From Bacteroidaceae bacterium (GTDB taxonomy: Bacteria; Bacteroidota; Bacteroidia; Bacteroidales; Bacteroidaceae), in NCBI GenBank assembly GCA_900768625.1, contig CAAGDO010000149.1, positions 1-7,594 of the forward strand: DNA of 7,594 nt, in the 5' to 3' direction. Of the stretch, positions 7,221-7,594 are shown piece by piece (position 1 is the first letter of the stretch; each line of letters opens with the position of its first letter). A program made the translations under genes and the position numbers. The notes under the pieces are model-generated. The model was not told the origin of the DNA. It did not search any database and worked only from the letters and a program-made list of their open reading frames with translations.

Positions 7221-7259
7221 TCCCCGACAACGCCAACCTGACGTTGCCGGGGATTTTTT
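7221..7259 (+). terminator. Intrinsic terminator after the surface-protein gene
   Basis: A 12-bp stem, TCCCCGACAACG (7221-7232) with CGTTGCCGGGGA (7242-7253), has one A-C mismatch and a 9-nt loop, and is followed by six T (7254-7259). It begins 47 nt after the stop codon. Confidence 0.85.
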
Positions 7260-7310
7260 GGCTCCAAGAAAAAGGCAGACGAAAACCATACATCATCACC
7301 ATGCCCTCCC

Positions 7311-7368
7311 CGCCATCCCATTCGTCAAAAGTGTGACAAATCACAGTTTTGACGAATGGGAAATGGCG
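7311..7368. repeat. Long near-perfect hairpin between convergent genes
   Basis: The arms 7317-7336 and 7341-7360 are complementary over 20 bp except one G-G mismatch, around the loop CAAA. After a 2-nt bulge (AA at 7361-7362) the stem extends with CGCCAT (7311-7316) and ATGGCG (7363-7368). No T run follows on either strand, so it does not look like an ordinary terminator. It could be a small mobile palindromic element, a structured 3' end or a protein site. The inner TGTGA-CAAA-TCACA resembles half-sites of Crp-type regulators, but with a 4-nt spacer. Confidence 0.75.
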
Positions 7369-7407
7369 AAAAAGTAAAAATGGATGAATAGAATACACAG
7401 AAATAAC

Positions 7408-7426
7408 ATATCGGCTCTACCGATAT
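7408..7426 (-). terminator. Small hairpin, possible weak terminator for the minus-strand gene
   Basis: ATATCGG (7408-7414) pairs with CCGATAT (7420-7426) around a 5-nt loop. Read on the minus strand it is followed by GTTATTTCTG, a mildly T-rich stretch, and it lies about 67 nt beyond the minus-strand stop codon. The stem is short, so terminator function is uncertain. Confidence 0.35.
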
Positions 7427-7493
7427 TGACCGCGGATGGAGAGGCTGAGATGCTAACCGAAAATCCCAGTGGTGAACTTCTATATAACATGTA

Positions 7494-7594
7494 TCACCCT
7501 TGCGTTACAGAGAGCTTGCGATTGAGTCTGTCTAGTGTTTTTTGCGCCAAGATAATTTTCCTTTCAAGGAGTTGCTTTTCATCAAGTCCTACTT
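7494..7594 (-). CDS. C-terminal tail of an unidentified protein (partial, enters from the right edge)
   Basis: On the minus strand one frame is open from the window edge to a TGA at 7496-7494, giving 32 residues: VGLDEKQLLERKIILAQ followed by KTLDRLNRKLSVTQG. The composition is that of a charged amphipathic helix (Leu/Ile spaced among Lys, Arg, Glu and Asp), typical of the end of a real protein. The gene is convergent with the surface-protein gene. A competing plus-strand frame from the ATG at 7450 is also open to the edge, but it is Ser/Cys-rich and looks like a shadow. The family is not recognised, and so short a tail does not allow a functional call. Confidence 0.55.
   Translation of the reverse strand, partial: VGLDEKQLLERKIILAQKTLDRLNRKLSVTQG

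Noticed and set aside
7332..7345. Crp-type operator (TGTGA with TCACA)
   Set aside because: The spacer is 4 nt instead of the usual 6, it lies in the middle of a long hairpin between convergent genes, and no promoter is nearby.
7450..7594. Plus-strand frame from the ATG at 7450 to the right edge
   Set aside because: It is Ser/Cys-rich and lies antisense to a more protein-like minus-strand frame.

Overview
The window looks like a chromosomal or accessory segment from Bacteroidota, most likely order Bacteroidales and Prevotella-like. The evidence is a large secreted protein with a type IX secretion (T9SS) C-terminal sorting domain, a TAnnTTTG-type -7 promoter element, a Shine-Dalgarno-poor start in front of that gene, and a RhuM-family protein of a kind common in this group. 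Genus is an inference; there is no rRNA or housekeeping marker here.

Layout. Positions 1-142 hold a nested inverted repeat with no convincing gene. Positions 200-1615 (+) encode a 471-residue protein that joins an N-terminal DinD-like domain to a RhuM-family domain; a very strong hairpin terminator follows it at 1635-1675. Positions 1616-2575 form a non-coding gap of almost 1 kb. Its first half is full of short palindromes, contains four exact copies of CATTAACG, and ends in a 22-bp tandem repeat (2025-2113) whose last unit grows into a 26-bp near-perfect palindrome. Its second half is featureless until a Bacteroidota-type promoter at about 2483-2514. Positions 2576-7174 (+) encode a 1532-residue secreted or surface protein: signal peptide, two tandem copies of a ConA/LamG-like plus Ig-like module, an OB-like region, Ig-like modules, a choice-of-anchor J-like domain and a T9SS sorting domain. 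A terminator lies at 7221-7259. The end of the window has a long hairpin (7311-7368), a small hairpin (7408-7426) and the probable C-terminal tail of a minus-strand gene entering from the right edge.

How the parts relate. The two complete genes are separated by a terminator and a long gap and are almost certainly independent transcripts; nothing here shows that they work together. The large protein and the partial gene at the right edge are convergent, with hairpins between them. I see no transposase, CRISPR array, tRNA or complete defence system. The most unusual items are the DinD-RhuM domain fusion, the uneven conservation of the duplicated surface modules, and the palindrome-rich intergenic island with its helically phased 22-bp repeats.
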